A stretch of 64,000 bases of DNA, taken from contig CAVUIG010000029.1 in the NCBI GenBank assembly GCA_963741355.1, positions 1 to 64,000 of the forward strand. Direction: 5' to 3'. The position numbers and the translations under genes were made by a program. The notes below the pieces were generated by a model. The model had not been told where the DNA came from, ran no database searches, and was given only the letters and a program-made list of their open reading frames with translations. Origin of the DNA: CAIWHR01 sp963741355 (lineage in GTDB: Bacteria > Pseudomonadota > Gammaproteobacteria > Burkholderiales > Casimicrobiaceae). Positions 49,398 to 58,534 of the stretch are shown in pieces (the stretch's first letter is position 1; every line of letters begins with the position of its first letter).

Positions 49398-49664
49398 ATG
49401 CCCGCTTCCTGCACGCATCTCGATTCCGTCCTGACCTCGACGCCAAAGACCAAGGGCTGCGAGGAATGCCTCAGGATGGGCGACACCTGGGTACATCTTC
49501 GCCTGTGCCGCACCTGCGGCCATGTCGGATGCTGCGACCAGTCGAAGAACAAGCACGCGACAAAGCACTTCCACGCAACACAGCATCCGATCATCTCCTC
49601 GCTCGAGCCGGGCGAGGATTGGAGCTGGTGCTATGTCGACGAGCTCGGCATGGAGCTCGGATAA
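49398..49664 (+). CDS. UBP-type zinc-finger protein
   Basis: An 88-residue protein, essentially one zf-UBP domain: CTHLDSVLTSTPKTKGCEEC, LRLCRTCGHVGCCDQSKNKH, ATKHFHATQHPIISS. The Cys/His pattern is complete. In eukaryotes the domain binds free ubiquitin C-termini; the bacterial role is unknown. It lies 23 bp after the cNMP/reductase fusion and probably works with it. Confidence 0.9.
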   Translation: MPASCTHLDSVLTSTPKTKGCEECLRMGDTWVHLRLCRTCGHVGCCDQSKNKHATKHFHATQHPIISSLEPGEDWSWCYVDELGMELG

Positions 49665-49822
49665 CGCGGGCGAACCGCACCCCGCCGTCGATCCTGCACC
49701 GCGTCAGGGATTGGCACTCCGGTTCTGCCGAGCGGAGGTGAAGTTGGTGCCGGCGTTGCCAGTCGCCTGACCTTTCCCGCGCGTAGCGCGGTCACGGCAC
49801 TGCAAGCTCGCGCACCGCGCAC

Positions 49823-50243
49823 TCAGGGCTTGATGTACGCGTAATGCTCCCTCGCCTGCAGGTTCGCGATGCGCACGACACCCGACGGCGTGAAGCCGGG
49901 ACCCAGAATGAACTGCTCCTTCTTCAGGTTGCGGTTCTTGAGCGTGATTTCGCAGATCTCGAACACGACGCCGCGGTTCATGAGATCGCCGACCAGCGCC
50001 GCAAACTCCTGGTTGTTCGTGGTCTTCGCGCCCTCCATCAGGAAGTCCACGCCCTCCGCATGCGCGACGGCCACGATCTTCGCCGTCGGGTCGATGTCCA
50101 GATGATTGCGGATGTTGCGCAGGCCTTTGGTGGCCTGGGCGATTGCCGCCGTCGAAATGATAGACGACCTTGTCCTGGGCGAGCGCGCCGAACGCGGCGG
50201 CGGCCAGGGCAAGTGCAATGATGATTCTGTACGCGTGCTTCAC
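49823..50243 (-). CDS. Exported DsrE-family protein, one frameshift
   Basis: GTG start with AAGGAGGT six bases upstream. Signal peptide RIIIALALAAAAFGALAQD, then KVVYHFDGGN. One extra C near 50147 shifts to AQATKGLRNIRNHLDIDPTA, KIVAVAHAEGVDFLMEGAK and LMNRGVVFEICEITLKNRNL, the DsrE/DsrF fold with a conserved Cys. Periplasmic DsrE-like proteins are tied to sulfur handling; the exact role is unknown. Confidence 0.82.
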
Positions 50244-50333
50244 TGGAACCTCCTTCCATCGATTCAGCGAATGGGCGAGCGAACGGCATTTGCATTGTAA
50301 TTCTTCATCGGCGCGATGCGGCGATTCGACCGG

Positions 50334-51116
50334 CTATTCCATGAACCAGCCGTGGGTCACCACGAGCGACTGACCGGTCAGCGCATTGCTGGGAAATGCC
50401 GCGAAGAACAGCGCCGTCTCGGCCACGTCCTCCAGCGTCGTGAACTCGCCGTCGACGGTGTCCTTCAGCATCACGTTCCGGATGACTTCCGTCTCGGTGA
50501 TGCCGAGCGCCTTCGCCTGCTCCGGGATCTGCTTGTCGACCAGGGGCGTGCGCACGAATCCCGGGCAGATGACGTTGGCGCGGACGCCATGCTCGGCGCC
50601 CTCCTTGGCAACGACCTTGGCGAGTCCCAGCAGTCCGTGCTTGGCCGTGACATAAGGCGCCTTGAGCTTCGAGGCGAGCTTGGAATGCACCGAGCCCATG
50701 TAGATGATGCTTCCGCCGCGACCCGACCGGTACATGTGCGGCAGGCACGCGCGCGTGGTGAGGAATGCGCCGTCGAGGTGGATCGCCAGCATCTTCTTCC
50801 AGTCGGCGAACGTGAAATCCTCCAGCGGGTGCACGATCTGGATCCCGGCATTGCTGACCAGGATGTCGACGCCGCCGAATGCGGCGACCGCCGCCGCCAC
50901 GCCTGCGTCGACCGCGTCCTCGCTGGCGACGTCCATCGCGATCCCGATGGCCTGTCCGCCGGCGGCACGAATGTCGGCGGCGACAACGTTCGCGGCGTCG
51001 AGGTTGAGATCGGCGATCGCGACGCTCGCGCCCTCGCGGGCGAACGTCATCGCGATGGCCTTGCCGAGGCCGCTCGCGGCCCCGGTGACGATCGCGGATT
51101 TGCCCTTCAGTTTCAT
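50334..51116 (-). CDS. bdhA: Short-chain dehydrogenase, 3-hydroxybutyrate dehydrogenase type
   Basis: An intact 260-residue SDR: KSAIVTGAASGLGKAIAMTF (TGxxxGxG), DILVSNAGIQIVHPLEDF, and the catalytic SerTyr/Lys in MGSVHSKLASKLKAPYVTAK. The tail (TTLEDVAETALFFAAFPSNA, LVVTHGWFME) matches D-beta-hydroxybutyrate dehydrogenases, which convert 3-hydroxybutyrate to acetoacetate with NAD+. Likely but not certain substrate. Confidence 0.85.
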   Translation of the reverse strand: MKLKGKSAIVTGAASGLGKAIAMTFAREGASVAIADLNLDAANVVAADIRAAGGQAIGIAMDVASEDAVDAGVAAAVAAFGGVDILVSNAGIQIVHPLEDFTFADWKKMLAIHLDGAFLTTRACLPHMYRSGRGGSIIYMGSVHSKLASKLKAPYVTAKHGLLGLAKVVAKEGAEHGVRANVICPGFVRTPLVDKQIPEQAKALGITETEVIRNVMLKDTVDGEFTTLEDVAETALFFAAFPSNALTGQSLVVTHGWFME

Positions 51117-51224
51117 CACGCTGCCCTCCCCGACCGCAACCGGCCCGCCGCGAGAATGCCCGCCTGCAATCATAGCGTGCCGATCTCCGAGGCGCCGGAT
51201 TGCGTCAGCAACGACCCGATCAAG

Positions 51225-51662
51225 TCATCCTGCGACCACGACCTCGGCTTCGAGCGTTTGCGTGCCGTTCAGCGAATTGGTGATCAGGCACTTTTGTTCG
51301 GCTTTTTCGAGCAGCGCCTTCGTCGTCCCGGCATCGGCTCCCCGCGCAACCTCGAGGCGTGCATGCGTCGTGAAACCGGTGAATCGGGTCACACCCTCGA
51401 CGCGTTCGAGCTTGCCCTCGACGCGGCATGCGAGCTCCGTCCATTCGAGCTTCGAGGCCTTGGCAAGTGCGCGGAACGTCAGGATGAAGCAGTCCGCGAC
51501 CGAGGCGCACAGAAGAGTCTCGGGCGACCACGTGCCGCCAGGCCCGTCGAACTCGACGGGTGGCGCCGTCTCGATTTCCGGGAGGCCGGTCGCGTTGACC
51601 GCGACGCGTCCGCCGGGGCCGCCTGCGGCGTGGACCGTGTATTCATGAGGAAACGGGTGCAT
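51225..51662 (-). CDS. OsmC/Ohr-family peroxide or persulfide-stress protein
   Basis: A 145-residue protein with PPVEFDGPGGTWSPETLLCA and SVADCFILTFRALAKAS, giving the two redox Cys of the OsmC fold, and the ending LITNSLNGTQTLEAEVVV. OsmC/Ohr proteins reduce organic peroxides; some relatives act on persulfides. The neighbours (DsrE, DUF2892) leave both open. Confidence 0.88.
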   Translation of the reverse strand: MHPFPHEYTVHAAGGPGGRVAVNATGLPEIETAPPVEFDGPGGTWSPETLLCASVADCFILTFRALAKASKLEWTELACRVEGKLERVEGVTRFTGFTTHARLEVARGADAGTTKALLEKAEQKCLITNSLNGTQTLEAEVVVAG

Positions 51663-51690
51663 TGACGCGTCCTTTCACGTTCAGACTCAT

Positions 51691-51897
51691 TCACGCCGAC
51701 CTGGCGCCCAGCCGGAGCAGAATCTTCTCGAGCAGACAGAACCGGGTGAAGCCGCTCTGCAGCAGGTTCGCGCCCACGAACGCCGTGAACCAAAGCCAAT
51801 GCATGTTGACGAACGCCGGGCTTCCCGGGACTCCGAGAGCGAGCGAAGCGAGCACAAAAGCACCTGCGAACACGTGGACCCAGCGATCGGCGTTCAT
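51691..51897 (-). CDS. DUF2892 membrane protein
   Basis: A 68-residue protein, MNADRWVHVFAGAFVLASLA then MHWLWFTAFVGANLLQSGFT, with two helices and FTRFCLLEKILLRLG, the usual DUF2892 ending with its Cys. The domain is found alone or fused to rhodaneses (YgaP). Start with AGGAG upstream. It is 15 bp after the RND pump gene, so cotranscribed. Confidence 0.85.
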   Translation of the reverse strand: MNADRWVHVFAGAFVLASLALGVPGSPAFVNMHWLWFTAFVGANLLQSGFTRFCLLEKILLRLGARSA

Positions 51898-51912
51898 CGG
51901 CAATTCTCCTGA

Positions 51913-54900
51913 TCAGGCGTGATGGTGGCGGTTGACGGCGAAATAGAGGACGGGAATCACGACGAGCGTCAGCAGCGTCGAGACGAGTATCCCGAATACG
52001 AGCGAGATGGCGAGCCCGTTGAAGATCGGATCGTGGAGGATGAAGAACGCGCCCAGCATCGCCGCGAGGCCGGTCAGCGCGATCGGCTTCGCCCGGGCCG
52101 CCGCCGCGTCGACGATGGCCAGCGCGAACGGAACGCCCCTGGCGACCTGCAGATTGGCGAAGTCGACCAGCAGGATCGAGTTGCGCACGATGATGCCGGC
52201 AAGCGCGATCATGCCGATCATCGACGTCGCGGTGAACGGCGCGCGCAGCAGTGCGTGACCTGGCATCACGCCGATGATCGTGAGCGGGATCGGCGCCATG
52301 ATGACCAGCGGCGTCACGTACGAGCCGAACTGGGCGACGACCAGCAGGTAGATCAGCACCAGCCCGGCGGCGTAGGCGATGCCCATGTCGCGAAACGTCT
52401 CGTAGGTGATCTGCCACTCGCCGTCCCACTTGAGCGCATAGCTGCGATAGGGATCCGACGGCTGCGACACGAAATATTCGTCCAGCGCTCCGCCGTTGGG
52501 CACTGCGGCGCCCGCGAGCCGTCCGCGCACGCCGAACATTCCGTAGAGCGGGCTGTCGGCGCCGCCGGCCATGTCGCCGATCACATAGGAGACGGGCAGA
52601 AGGTCCTTCCGATAGCGTGTCTTCTCGCGCTGCGCCGGCCGCACCTCGACCAGCTCGGACAGCGGCACGCTGGCGCCATCGGCGGCGCGAACGGTCATCG
52701 CGAGCAGCGTGTCGAGCCGGCCCTGCTTTTCCGGTGGAACGGTGATGCGCACCGGCACGCCGTACTTCGCCTGCCCGTCGCGCAGCGCGGTCACGTCGTC
52801 GCCCGCAAGCGATACCCGGAGCGCGGCAACGATGTCGGCCGTCGTCACGCCCGCCAGCGCCGCCTTGCGCTGGTCGACCCGCACCAGCGCCCGGGGCGCG
52901 TTGTCCTCGATCGAATCGTCGATGCCGACGACACCGGGCGTCGCCGCATACGCTGCCCGCAGCGACTTGGCGACGGCATGCCGTCCCGCCTCGTCGGGTC
53001 CGTAGATTTCGGCAACGATCGGGGAAAGCACCGGCGGTCCCGGCGGAACCTCGACGACCTTGATCTTTGCATTGTGCCGTTTGGCCACCGCTTCGAGACT
53101 CGGCCGCACCGCGAGTGCGATCTCGTGGCTCTGGCGCGGGCGATGCCTGCGATCGACGAGGTTGACCTGGAGCTCGCCCTGCTCCGGCAGCTGGCGGAGG
53201 TCGTACTGGCGCACGAGTCCGTTGAAATTGATGGGCGCGGCCGTGCCCGCGTACGCCTGGTAGTCGACGACCTCATCGAGAGTCGCGATCGCAGCGCCCA
53301 GATCCGCGAGGACGGCCGCGGTCGCCTCCACGGGCGTCCCCGCCGGCATGTCAACGATGACCTCCAGCTCACTCTTGTCGTCGAACGGCAGCATCTTCAG
53401 TACGACCAGCTGCACGAACGCGAGCGACACCGACGCGACAATGGCGACGAGGATGGCCGCACCCAGGATCTTCCGCCGGCGCCCGCCGCGTTCGCCCGCG
53501 ACGAACGGCGTCAGCAGCCGGGTGAACGACGACGCGAGCCAGAGGTCGAGGCGTCCGGGCCCGGCGGCGGCGTGTGCCCCCGACGGGAGGAGCCTGACGG
53601 CGAGCCACGGTGTGATCATGAACGCAACCGCGAGTGAAATCAGCATCCCCATGCTCGCGTTGATCGGGATCGGGCTCATGTACGGGCCCATCAGCCCGCT
53701 GACGAACGCCATCGGCAGGAGCGCGGCGATGACCGTGAACGTCGCGAGGATCGTCGGGCCGCCAACCTCGTCGACCGCACCCGGCACCAGCGCCGCGAGC
53801 GCAACGCCGGGGTGCAAGCCCCGATGCCGATGGATGTTCTCGACCACGACGATCGCGTCGTCGACGAGGATCCCGATCGAGAAGATGAGCGCGAAGAGGC
53901 TCACCCGGTTCAGCGTAAATCCGTAGGCCCACGACGCAAACAGCGTCGCTGAAAGCGTGAGGATCACCGCGAGGCCGACGATCGCCGCCTCCCGTCGGCC
54001 CAGCGTGACGAAGACCAGCGCCACCACCGACAGCGTCGCAAACAGCAACTTTGTGATCAGCAGCGTGGCCTTGTCGCTCGCGGTCCGGCCATAGTCGCGC
54101 GTCACGGTCGCCTCGATGCCGGCGGGAATGACCGTGTTGCGGAGCTCCGCCAGGCGCCTCTCGACGCTCGCCGCGACCTCGACGGCGTTTTCACCGGCTT
54201 TCTTGGTCACCGCGATCGTCACCGCGGGAAACGTGCGCCCGACCTCGCCTGCGTCCATGGCGCCTGCGCTGCCGATGCCATGCCAAGCGTAACGGGCCGC
54301 CGGCGGCGGCCCGTCGACGACCGTCGCGATGTCGGCGAGATAGACCGGCTGGCCGTCGTGAACGCCGGCGACGAGGTCGCGAACGTCTTTCGCCGATTGC
54401 AGGAATTCACCGGTTTCAACCAGGACCATCTGGTTGCCGCGCACGATGTTCCCCGACGGGAGCGCCGAGTTGGCCGATTGCAGCGAGCGGGCGACGTCGG
54501 CTGCGGAGAGGCCGGTCGCGTTCAGCTTGTCAACGTCGAGCAGTACCTGAAGCGCGCGGCCCGGTCCGCCGATCGTCGCCACCTCGCGGGTGCCCGGCAC
54601 GCGTTTCAGCTCCGCCTCCACCGCGTGCGCGACCCGCTCCAGCTCGAACGAGCCGCGCGCCGGGTCCTTCGTCCACAGCGTCACCGCGACGATCGGCACG
54701 TCCTCGATGCCCTTGGGCTTCACCAGCGGCTCGCCGACGCCGAGCTCCTTAGGCAACCAGTCGCGATGCGAGAGGATCGTGTCGTGCAGGCGCACGATGG
54801 CGTCGTTGCGATGGACGCCCACCTTGTATTGGACGGTGATGATCGCCTCGCCGGGACGGGAGACCGACCACACGTGCTCCAGTCCCTGGATCTGCGACAG

Positions 54901-55137
54901 CACCTGCTCCGCCGGTATCGCGACCAGTTGCTCGACATCGGCCGCCGACGCGCCCGGGAAAGGAACCCGCACGTTCGCCATCGTGACGTCGATCTGCGGC
55001 TCCTCTTCGCGGGGCGTCATGACGACCGCGAACGCACCCAGCAGCATCAGCAGCAGCGCGAGGAGCGGTGTCAGCCGCGACGCCACGAAGAACCGCGCAA
55101 TCCGGCCGGAAATGCCAAGCGGGACCGGGTCGCTCAT
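51913..55137 (-). CDS. RND efflux pump, inner-membrane subunit
   Basis: An intact 1074-residue transporter with the twelve-helix, double-loop RND layout: N-terminal helix LTPLLALLLMLLGAFAVVMT, loop motifs MANVRVPFPGASAADVEQLV, and FALIFSIGILVDDAIVVVEN, where the Asp pair of helix 4 carries protons. The second half repeats it with MIGMIALAGIIVRNSILLVD. It resembles the AcrB/HAE-like group; no heavy-metal-specific motif was identified. It works with the adaptor gene next to it. No outer-membrane factor gene is present. Confidence 0.93.
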   Translation of the reverse strand: MSDPVPLGISGRIARFFVASRLTPLLALLLMLLGAFAVVMTPREEEPQIDVTMANVRVPFPGASAADVEQLVAIPAEQVLSQIQGLEHVWSVSRPGEAIITVQYKVGVHRNDAIVRLHDTILSHRDWLPKELGVGEPLVKPKGIEDVPIVAVTLWTKDPARGSFELERVAHAVEAELKRVPGTREVATIGGPGRALQVLLDVDKLNATGLSAADVARSLQSANSALPSGNIVRGNQMVLVETGEFLQSAKDVRDLVAGVHDGQPVYLADIATVVDGPPPAARYAWHGIGSAGAMDAGEVGRTFPAVTIAVTKKAGENAVEVAASVERRLAELRNTVIPAGIEATVTRDYGRTASDKATLLITKLLFATLSVVALVFVTLGRREAAIVGLAVILTLSATLFASWAYGFTLNRVSLFALIFSIGILVDDAIVVVENIHRHRGLHPGVALAALVPGAVDEVGGPTILATFTVIAALLPMAFVSGLMGPYMSPIPINASMGMLISLAVAFMITPWLAVRLLPSGAHAAAGPGRLDLWLASSFTRLLTPFVAGERGGRRRKILGAAILVAIVASVSLAFVQLVVLKMLPFDDKSELEVIVDMPAGTPVEATAAVLADLGAAIATLDEVVDYQAYAGTAAPINFNGLVRQYDLRQLPEQGELQVNLVDRRHRPRQSHEIALAVRPSLEAVAKRHNAKIKVVEVPPGPPVLSPIVAEIYGPDEAGRHAVAKSLRAAYAATPGVVGIDDSIEDNAPRALVRVDQRKAALAGVTTADIVAALRVSLAGDDVTALRDGQAKYGVPVRITVPPEKQGRLDTLLAMTVRAADGASVPLSELVEVRPAQREKTRYRKDLLPVSYVIGDMAGGADSPLYGMFGVRGRLAGAAVPNGGALDEYFVSQPSDPYRSYALKWDGEWQITYETFRDMGIAYAAGLVLIYLLVVAQFGSYVTPLVIMAPIPLTIIGVMPGHALLRAPFTATSMIGMIALAGIIVRNSILLVDFANLQVARGVPFALAIVDAAAARAKPIALTGLAAMLGAFFILHDPIFNGLAISLVFGILVSTLLTLVVIPVLYFAVNRHHHA

Positions 55138-55156
55138 TGGACGCGAGACAGCCGGA

Positions 55157-56227
55157 TCAGCGGCGCACGGCCGCGACGGCGGGCGCCATGCCCGCCTGCA
55201 CCGGATTCACCGCGATGCGCTCGCCCGGCGAGAGTCCTGCGAGGATTTCGACCTCGTCGTCGCCTACGCCCTCACCGACACGGACCTGCCGGAGCTGCGG
55301 CCGGCCGTCGCGGTCGACGACATAAACCGCCGTCACCTCGCCGCGTCGCAGCAGCGCGGTTGCCGGCACGGCAAGTGTTCTCGTCGTGCCGCTCACGAAT
55401 CGGGCGCGCGCGAACTGCCCCGGCAGGAGACGTTCGCCGTCCGGGAGATCGAGCCGTATCCGGGCTGTGTGCGTGCGGGCATCGGCCAGCGGAATGACGG
55501 TCGCCTTCACCGCGTATAGCGCCTTATCGAGAGATGGAATTTCGATGCGGATCGGCGCGTCGAGCCGGATCGTCGACAGCGCCGCTTGCGGCACCGTCGC
55601 GACGACGCGCAGCTCACGCGAATCGAAGATCGTGATGAGCGGCCGGCCGGGCTGCGCCATGTCGCCAAGCTCGGCCAGCGTCGCGCCGATCACGCCGGCA
55701 TAGGGCGCGGCGATCGTCGTGAACGATTGTGCGGCGACGGCCTGTCCGGCGTTGGCGGCGATCGCGGCGAGCTGCGCCTGCGCGGCCTTGTAATCGGCGT
55801 CCGCCTGGTCGAGCGCCGCCTGGCTCACGAATTTCTGTGCGACGAGGTCCCGGTTGCGCTCGTACTTGCGTTTTGCGTTGGCGAGATTGGCCTCGGCCTC
55901 CGCGACCTGCGAGCGTCCCACGGCGACGGCCTGGTCGGCGGTGCGCGCATCAATCCGCGCGAGCACCTGCCCCGCGCGGACGCTGTCGCCCGCCTTGACG
56001 TCCAGCGCGACGATGCGGCCCGCGACCTGCGCGCCCAACGTCGTCTGCCGAACCGCCTCGACCTGACCTTCGGCCGCGATGATTCGCGGCAGCTCGCGCA
56101 CCGTGACATCGAGGGTCGCCCCGACGGCGCCGGCGGCGCGATCGTCCGCCGCTGCAGGCGCGATTCCGCCGGCCAGCATCGCGGACAGCGCGACCGTGCG
56201 AAGGATACCTGACACGTGGTGTTGCAT
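55157..56227 (-). CDS. RND periplasmic adaptor (membrane fusion protein)
   Basis: A 356-residue protein with a signal peptide (VALSAMLAGGIAPAAADD). The lipoyl halves are IIAAEGQVEAVRQTTLGAQV and TTIAAPYAGVIGATLAELGD; between them is a helical hairpin ANLANAKRKYERNRDLVAQK. The C-terminal beta-barrel part includes LPGQFARARFVSGTTRTLAV. It bridges the RND pump to an outer-membrane channel. First gene of the minus-strand unit, 19 bp before the pump. Confidence 0.92.
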   Translation of the reverse strand: MQHHVSGILRTVALSAMLAGGIAPAAADDRAAGAVGATLDVTVRELPRIIAAEGQVEAVRQTTLGAQVAGRIVALDVKAGDSVRAGQVLARIDARTADQAVAVGRSQVAEAEANLANAKRKYERNRDLVAQKFVSQAALDQADADYKAAQAQLAAIAANAGQAVAAQSFTTIAAPYAGVIGATLAELGDMAQPGRPLITIFDSRELRVVATVPQAALSTIRLDAPIRIEIPSLDKALYAVKATVIPLADARTHTARIRLDLPDGERLLPGQFARARFVSGTTRTLAVPATALLRRGEVTAVYVVDRDGRPQLRQVRVGEGVGDDEVEILAGLSPGERIAVNPVQAGMAPAVAAVRR

Positions 56228-56289
56228 GACGTCTCTGCTAAAGGCGTGAAGAAGACTCGATCACGATAGGCCTCGCCCGCGGGAATATC

Positions 56290-56305
56290 TGTGACCTGCA
56301 TCACA
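56290..56305. promoter_or_regulatory. CRP-type palindrome between the RND operon and the crp/fnr-like gene
   Basis: TGTGACCTGCATCACA is a perfect TGTGA-N6-TCACA dyad, the classical CRP-type half-sites. It lies 62 bp upstream of the adaptor start and 117 bp upstream of the Crp/Fnr regulator start, so the regulator may control itself and the pump. Confidence 0.7.
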
Positions 56306-56422
56306 TACGCCCCGTCCCCGGGGCCTCGTCCCATTTCGGTCAAGCCGGACTCCGCGCCGGACCGCGCCACCATCGCTGCCACGGTAGAATCGGGCTTGGC
56401 AGTACCTTTTCTCCCTCCAACC

Positions 56423-57130
56423 ATGCCCGATGTCTCCGCACCGCCCGTTACGCGCGGCCTCTCGCCGCTCGCGGCGCGGATCGCCGCCGTCTTTCCGTCC
56501 CTCGCCGAGGCGTCGCCGGCGACGCTGGAGCGCATCGCCGCCACTGCGCGCCATCGGAAAGTGCCGGCGGGCACCGTCATGTTCAGCGAGCACTCGCCCT
56601 GCGGAGGATTTCCGCTGGTGCTGTCAGGCTCGATCCGGGTCCTGCAGCACTATCCAAACGGTCGCGAATTGCAGCTCTATCGCGTGAAACCGGGCGAATC
56701 GTGCCTGCTTTCGGGAAGCTGCCTGCTCGGCAATACCGACTACGACGCATCGGGCATCGCGGAAACGGAGGCCGAGCTCCTCGTGCTGCCGCCCGCCGAA
56801 TTCAACGCCCTGATCGCCGAGGATGAGACGTTTCGACGTCACGTGTTCTCGCTGTTCGGCGAGCGGCTCGCGGCGGTGATGCAGATCGTCGAGGCGGTCG
56901 CCTACCAGAAGCTCGACCAGCGGCTCGCGGCGCTGCTTGTCGGGAAGAGCGATGGCGGCGAGATCAATGCGACGCACCAGGCTCTCGCCGACGAGCTCGG
57001 CAGTGTCCGCGAAATCGTTTCCCGCCTGTTGCGCACGTTCGAGGACCGCGGCTGGGTCGATCTCGGCCGCGAGCACATACGCATCATCGACGCCGAGGCA
57101 CTGGGCGCGCTGGCACGCGGAACGTCCTGA
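56423..57130 (+). CDS. Crp/Fnr-family transcriptional regulator
   Basis: A 235-residue protein. The N-terminal effector barrel has VPAGTVMFSEHSPCGGFPLV and LYRVKPGESCLLSGSCLLGN, with Cys residues in the barrel. The C-terminal winged helix has INATHQALADELGSVREIVS then RLLRTFEDRGWVDLGREHIR. No N-terminal Fe-S cysteine cluster of the FNR type is seen. Cys residues in the barrel could sense redox or sulfur species (inference). Divergent from the RND operon. Confidence 0.9.
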   Translation: MPDVSAPPVTRGLSPLAARIAAVFPSLAEASPATLERIAATARHRKVPAGTVMFSEHSPCGGFPLVLSGSIRVLQHYPNGRELQLYRVKPGESCLLSGSCLLGNTDYDASGIAETEAELLVLPPAEFNALIAEDETFRRHVFSLFGERLAAVMQIVEAVAYQKLDQRLAALLVGKSDGGEINATHQALADELGSVREIVSRLLRTFEDRGWVDLGREHIRIIDAEALGALARGTS

Positions 57131-57186
57131 CGCGGCATTCGCGAGGACAGACATCGATTCGAATCGAACCGAAACAAGGAAACGAG

Positions 57187-57663
57187 ATGGAAGATCAACC
57201 CAAGAAGATGGCCATTATCGCGAGCAAGGGCGCGCTCGACATGGCGTATCCGCCGCTCATCCTCGCCACCACGGCCGCGGCGCTGGGCTATGAAGTCCAG
57301 GTTTTCTTCACGTTCTACGGCCTGCAACTCCTGCGCAAGGACCTGAGCCACATCCGGATCAGCCCGCTCGCGAACCCTGCCATGCCGATGCCGGTGCCGA
57401 TGCCCGTCGTGGTCTCGATGCTGCCAGGCATGGAGGCAATGGCCACGATGATGATGAAGCAGAAGATCAAGAAGCACGGCGTCGCCTCGCTCGAGGAGCT
57501 GCGCGCGCTGGCGCTCGAAGCCGACGTCAAGCTGATCGCCTGCCAGATGACGATCGACCTCTTCGAGTTCGACAAGGCCGAGTTCATCGACGGCATCGAG
57601 TACGGCGGCGCCGCGAGTTTCCTCGAATTCGCCGGCGGCGCGGATATCACGCTGTTCGTCTGA
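57187..57663 (+). CDS. DsrE/DsrF-like (DsrE2-type) protein
   Basis: A 158-residue protein: KKMAIIASKGALDMAYPPLI, LATTAAALGYEVQVFFTFYG, a Met-rich middle (NPAMPMPVPMP), and VKLIACQMTIDLFEF with the conserved Cys. DsrE2-like proteins bind sulfane sulfur and often sit with TusA or rhodaneses in sulfur-oxidation loci. It follows the Crp/Fnr gene, 56 bp on. Confidence 0.87.
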   Translation: MEDQPKKMAIIASKGALDMAYPPLILATTAAALGYEVQVFFTFYGLQLLRKDLSHIRISPLANPAMPMPVPMPVVVSMLPGMEAMATMMMKQKIKKHGVASLEELRALALEADVKLIACQMTIDLFEFDKAEFIDGIEYGGAASFLEFAGGADITLFV

Positions 57664-57697
57664 GGCGAACGGACCGTCGCGTCCGGACACCTGCGAC

Positions 57698-58519
57698 ATG
57701 ACACGCTTCGCCGACTCGCCGACCCCCGCGGATTTCGCCCGCGTCGCCCGCGTTCGCCGCACCCGCCGCAAGTCGGAAAAGGGCGAGGTCTACCTCGTCG
57801 GGGCGGGGCCCGGCGACCCCGAGCTCCTCACGCTGCGCGCCCTGAAGCTCATGCAGCGGGCCGAGGTCGCGCTCTACGACAATCTCATCTCGCCCGAGGT
57901 GCTCGACCTCTTGCGGCCGTCGACCAAGCGCATCTACGTCGGCAAGCGAAGCGCCGATCATGCGATGCGCCAGGCGGAGATCAACGCGTTGCTCGTGAAG
58001 CTCGCGAACGCCGGCAAGCGCGTGCTGCGCCTGAAAGGCGGCGACCCGTTCATCTTCGGACGCGGCGGCGAGGAGATCGACACGCTGTCGGCGCACCGGA
58101 TCCCATTCGAGGTCGTGCCGGGGATCACGGCGGCGCTCGGCGTCGCCGCCTACGCGGGCATCCCGCTCACCCATCGCGACCACGCGCAATCGTGCGTCTT
58201 CGTGACGGGACATCTCAAGGACGGCACGATGGACCTCGACTGGGCGGCGCTCGCGCGGCCGCGCCAGACGATCGTCGTCTACATGGGCCTGCCCGGGCTT
58301 GCGCTCCTGTGCGAGCGGCTGATCGCCCACGGCATGAAGCCCGCGACGCCGGCGGCCGTCGTCCAGCAAGGCACGTCGGACGCGCAAAGGGTCGTGACCG
58401 GCACACTGAGGTCGCTGCCACGCCGGGCCGAAGCCGCCATGCTGCACGGGCCGACGCTCATCATCGTGGGCGGCGTCGTGCGGCTGCGCGACCGGCTCAA
58501 CTGGTTCCGGCCGGGCTGA
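57698..58519 (+). CDS. cobA: Uroporphyrinogen-III C-methyltransferase
   Basis: An intact 273-residue SUMT: GEVYLVGAGPGDPELLTLRA, YDNLISPEVLDLL, RLKGGDPFIFGRGGEEIDTL, VVPGITAALGVAAYAGIPLT, HGPTLIIVGGVVRLRD. It makes precorrin-2, the entry to sirohaem and cobalamin. With the DUF4202 gene downstream, sirohaem supply for sulfite or nitrite reductase is likely, though no such reductase is in the window. Confidence 0.94.
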   Translation: MTRFADSPTPADFARVARVRRTRRKSEKGEVYLVGAGPGDPELLTLRALKLMQRAEVALYDNLISPEVLDLLRPSTKRIYVGKRSADHAMRQAEINALLVKLANAGKRVLRLKGGDPFIFGRGGEEIDTLSAHRIPFEVVPGITAALGVAAYAGIPLTHRDHAQSCVFVTGHLKDGTMDLDWAALARPRQTIVVYMGLPGLALLCERLIAHGMKPATPAAVVQQGTSDAQRVVTGTLRSLPRRAEAAMLHGPTLIIVGGVVRLRDRLNWFRPG

Positions 58520-58534
58520 CGAATCGGTGATCCG

